A stretch of 26,275 bases of DNA, from positions 1 to 26,275 of the forward strand of contig JARQWU010000139.1 of assembly GCA_040182905.1 (NCBI GenBank). The letters are read 5' to 3'. The notes under the pieces are model-generated. The model had not been told where the DNA came from and ran no database searches. It saw nothing but the letters and a program-made list of their open reading frames with translations. This document shows positions 26,158 through 26,275 of the stretch, piece by piece; positions within the stretch are counted from its first letter, which is position 1, and each line of letters begins with the position of its first letter. Made by a program: the position numbers and the translations under genes. Source of the stretch: Barthelona sp. PAP020. Taxonomy: Eukaryota; Metamonada: BaSk clade.

Positions 26158-26275
26158 TTAAAAGTTTTGACCACCACGAAGTCTGAGAACTAAGTGAAGG
26201 GTTGAATCCTTGGGAATATTATAATCAGCTAAGGTTCTTCCTTCATCCAATTGCTTACCGGCAAAGATGAGACGT
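26158..26275 (-). CDS. UBC: Ubiquitin, 3' end of the gene (cut by window edge)
   Basis: Only the last 38 residues are inside the window. They start at ubiquitin Arg42 ([20 protein letters not shown]) and run to [10 protein letters not shown], followed by a three-residue tail Gln-Asn-Phe and TAA. The tail after Gly-Gly is what terminal repeats of polyubiquitin genes carry, so this is probably polyubiquitin; a single-unit gene cannot be excluded. Lys48 and Lys63 are kept. Differences from human ubiquitin include Asp-Glu in place of Glu-Asp at 51-52, Ala57, Pro62 and Asp64. It is in tandem upstream of the ubiquitin-like/eL40 gene. The G+C-rich codons resemble those of eS26, as for a strongly expressed gene. 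Confidence 0.95.
   Translation of the reverse strand, partial: RLIFAGKQLDEGRTLADYNIPKDSTLHLVLRLRGGQNF

Overview
This window is nuclear DNA from an AT-rich, gene-dense eukaryotic microbe. It carries 13 protein genes (12 complete, one cut by the right edge) in about 26 kb. Gaps are 130-520 bp, stop codons are standard (TAA and TGA both used), and introns are very few and tiny. Three coding introns of 37-40 nt can be placed precisely because splicing restores a La motif, the N-terminus of a DM10 protein and a ubiquitin-like domain. An EFHC1/Rib72-type doublet-microtubule protein implies a cilium or flagellum. I therefore infer a flagellated protist. The short introns, divergent ribosomal proteins and AT richness would suit a metamonad or heterolobosean, but I cannot fix the lineage.

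Layout. 1-380 has no convincing gene. 381-1623 (-) is a LARP4-like La-related RNA-binding protein. 1972-2295 (+) is ribosomal protein eS26. 2494-4300 (-) is the three-DM10 axonemal protein. 4490-8209 (-) is the mismatch-repair ATPase MSH6. 8377-11124 (+) is an unrecognised type I membrane protein with a large ectodomain. 11328-13490 (+) is a cAMP-receptor-type seven-helix receptor fused to an inositol polyphosphate 5-phosphatase and a C2-like tail. 13699-14973 (-) is an ankyrin-repeat protein. 15188-17638 (-) is a kinesin-3 with an FHA domain. 17926-18723 (+) is an unrecognised acidic/basic two-part protein, probably nuclear. 18974-22165 (+) is an importin-beta (importin-4/5 type). 22567-25104 (+) is a SEL1L/Hrd3-type ERAD protein. 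25241-25637 (-) is a degenerate ubiquitin-like domain fused to ribosomal protein eL40. 26158-26275 (-) is the 3' end of a real ubiquitin gene.

The genes are not an operon or island. Orientation changes often and the products belong to unrelated housekeeping pathways: translation, DNA repair, nuclear import, ER quality control, the cytoskeleton/flagellum and signalling.

The most unusual items are: the receptor-phosphatase fusion; the eL40 precursor whose ubiquitin half is 12 residues short in the region of the central helix, lying next to a normal ubiquitin gene; a perfect 32-bp inverted repeat at 22246-22324; the ultra-short introns with a CTAAY element close to the 3' splice site; and two small GC-elevated non-coding patches (1-240 and about 25950-26050) that may be RNA genes.
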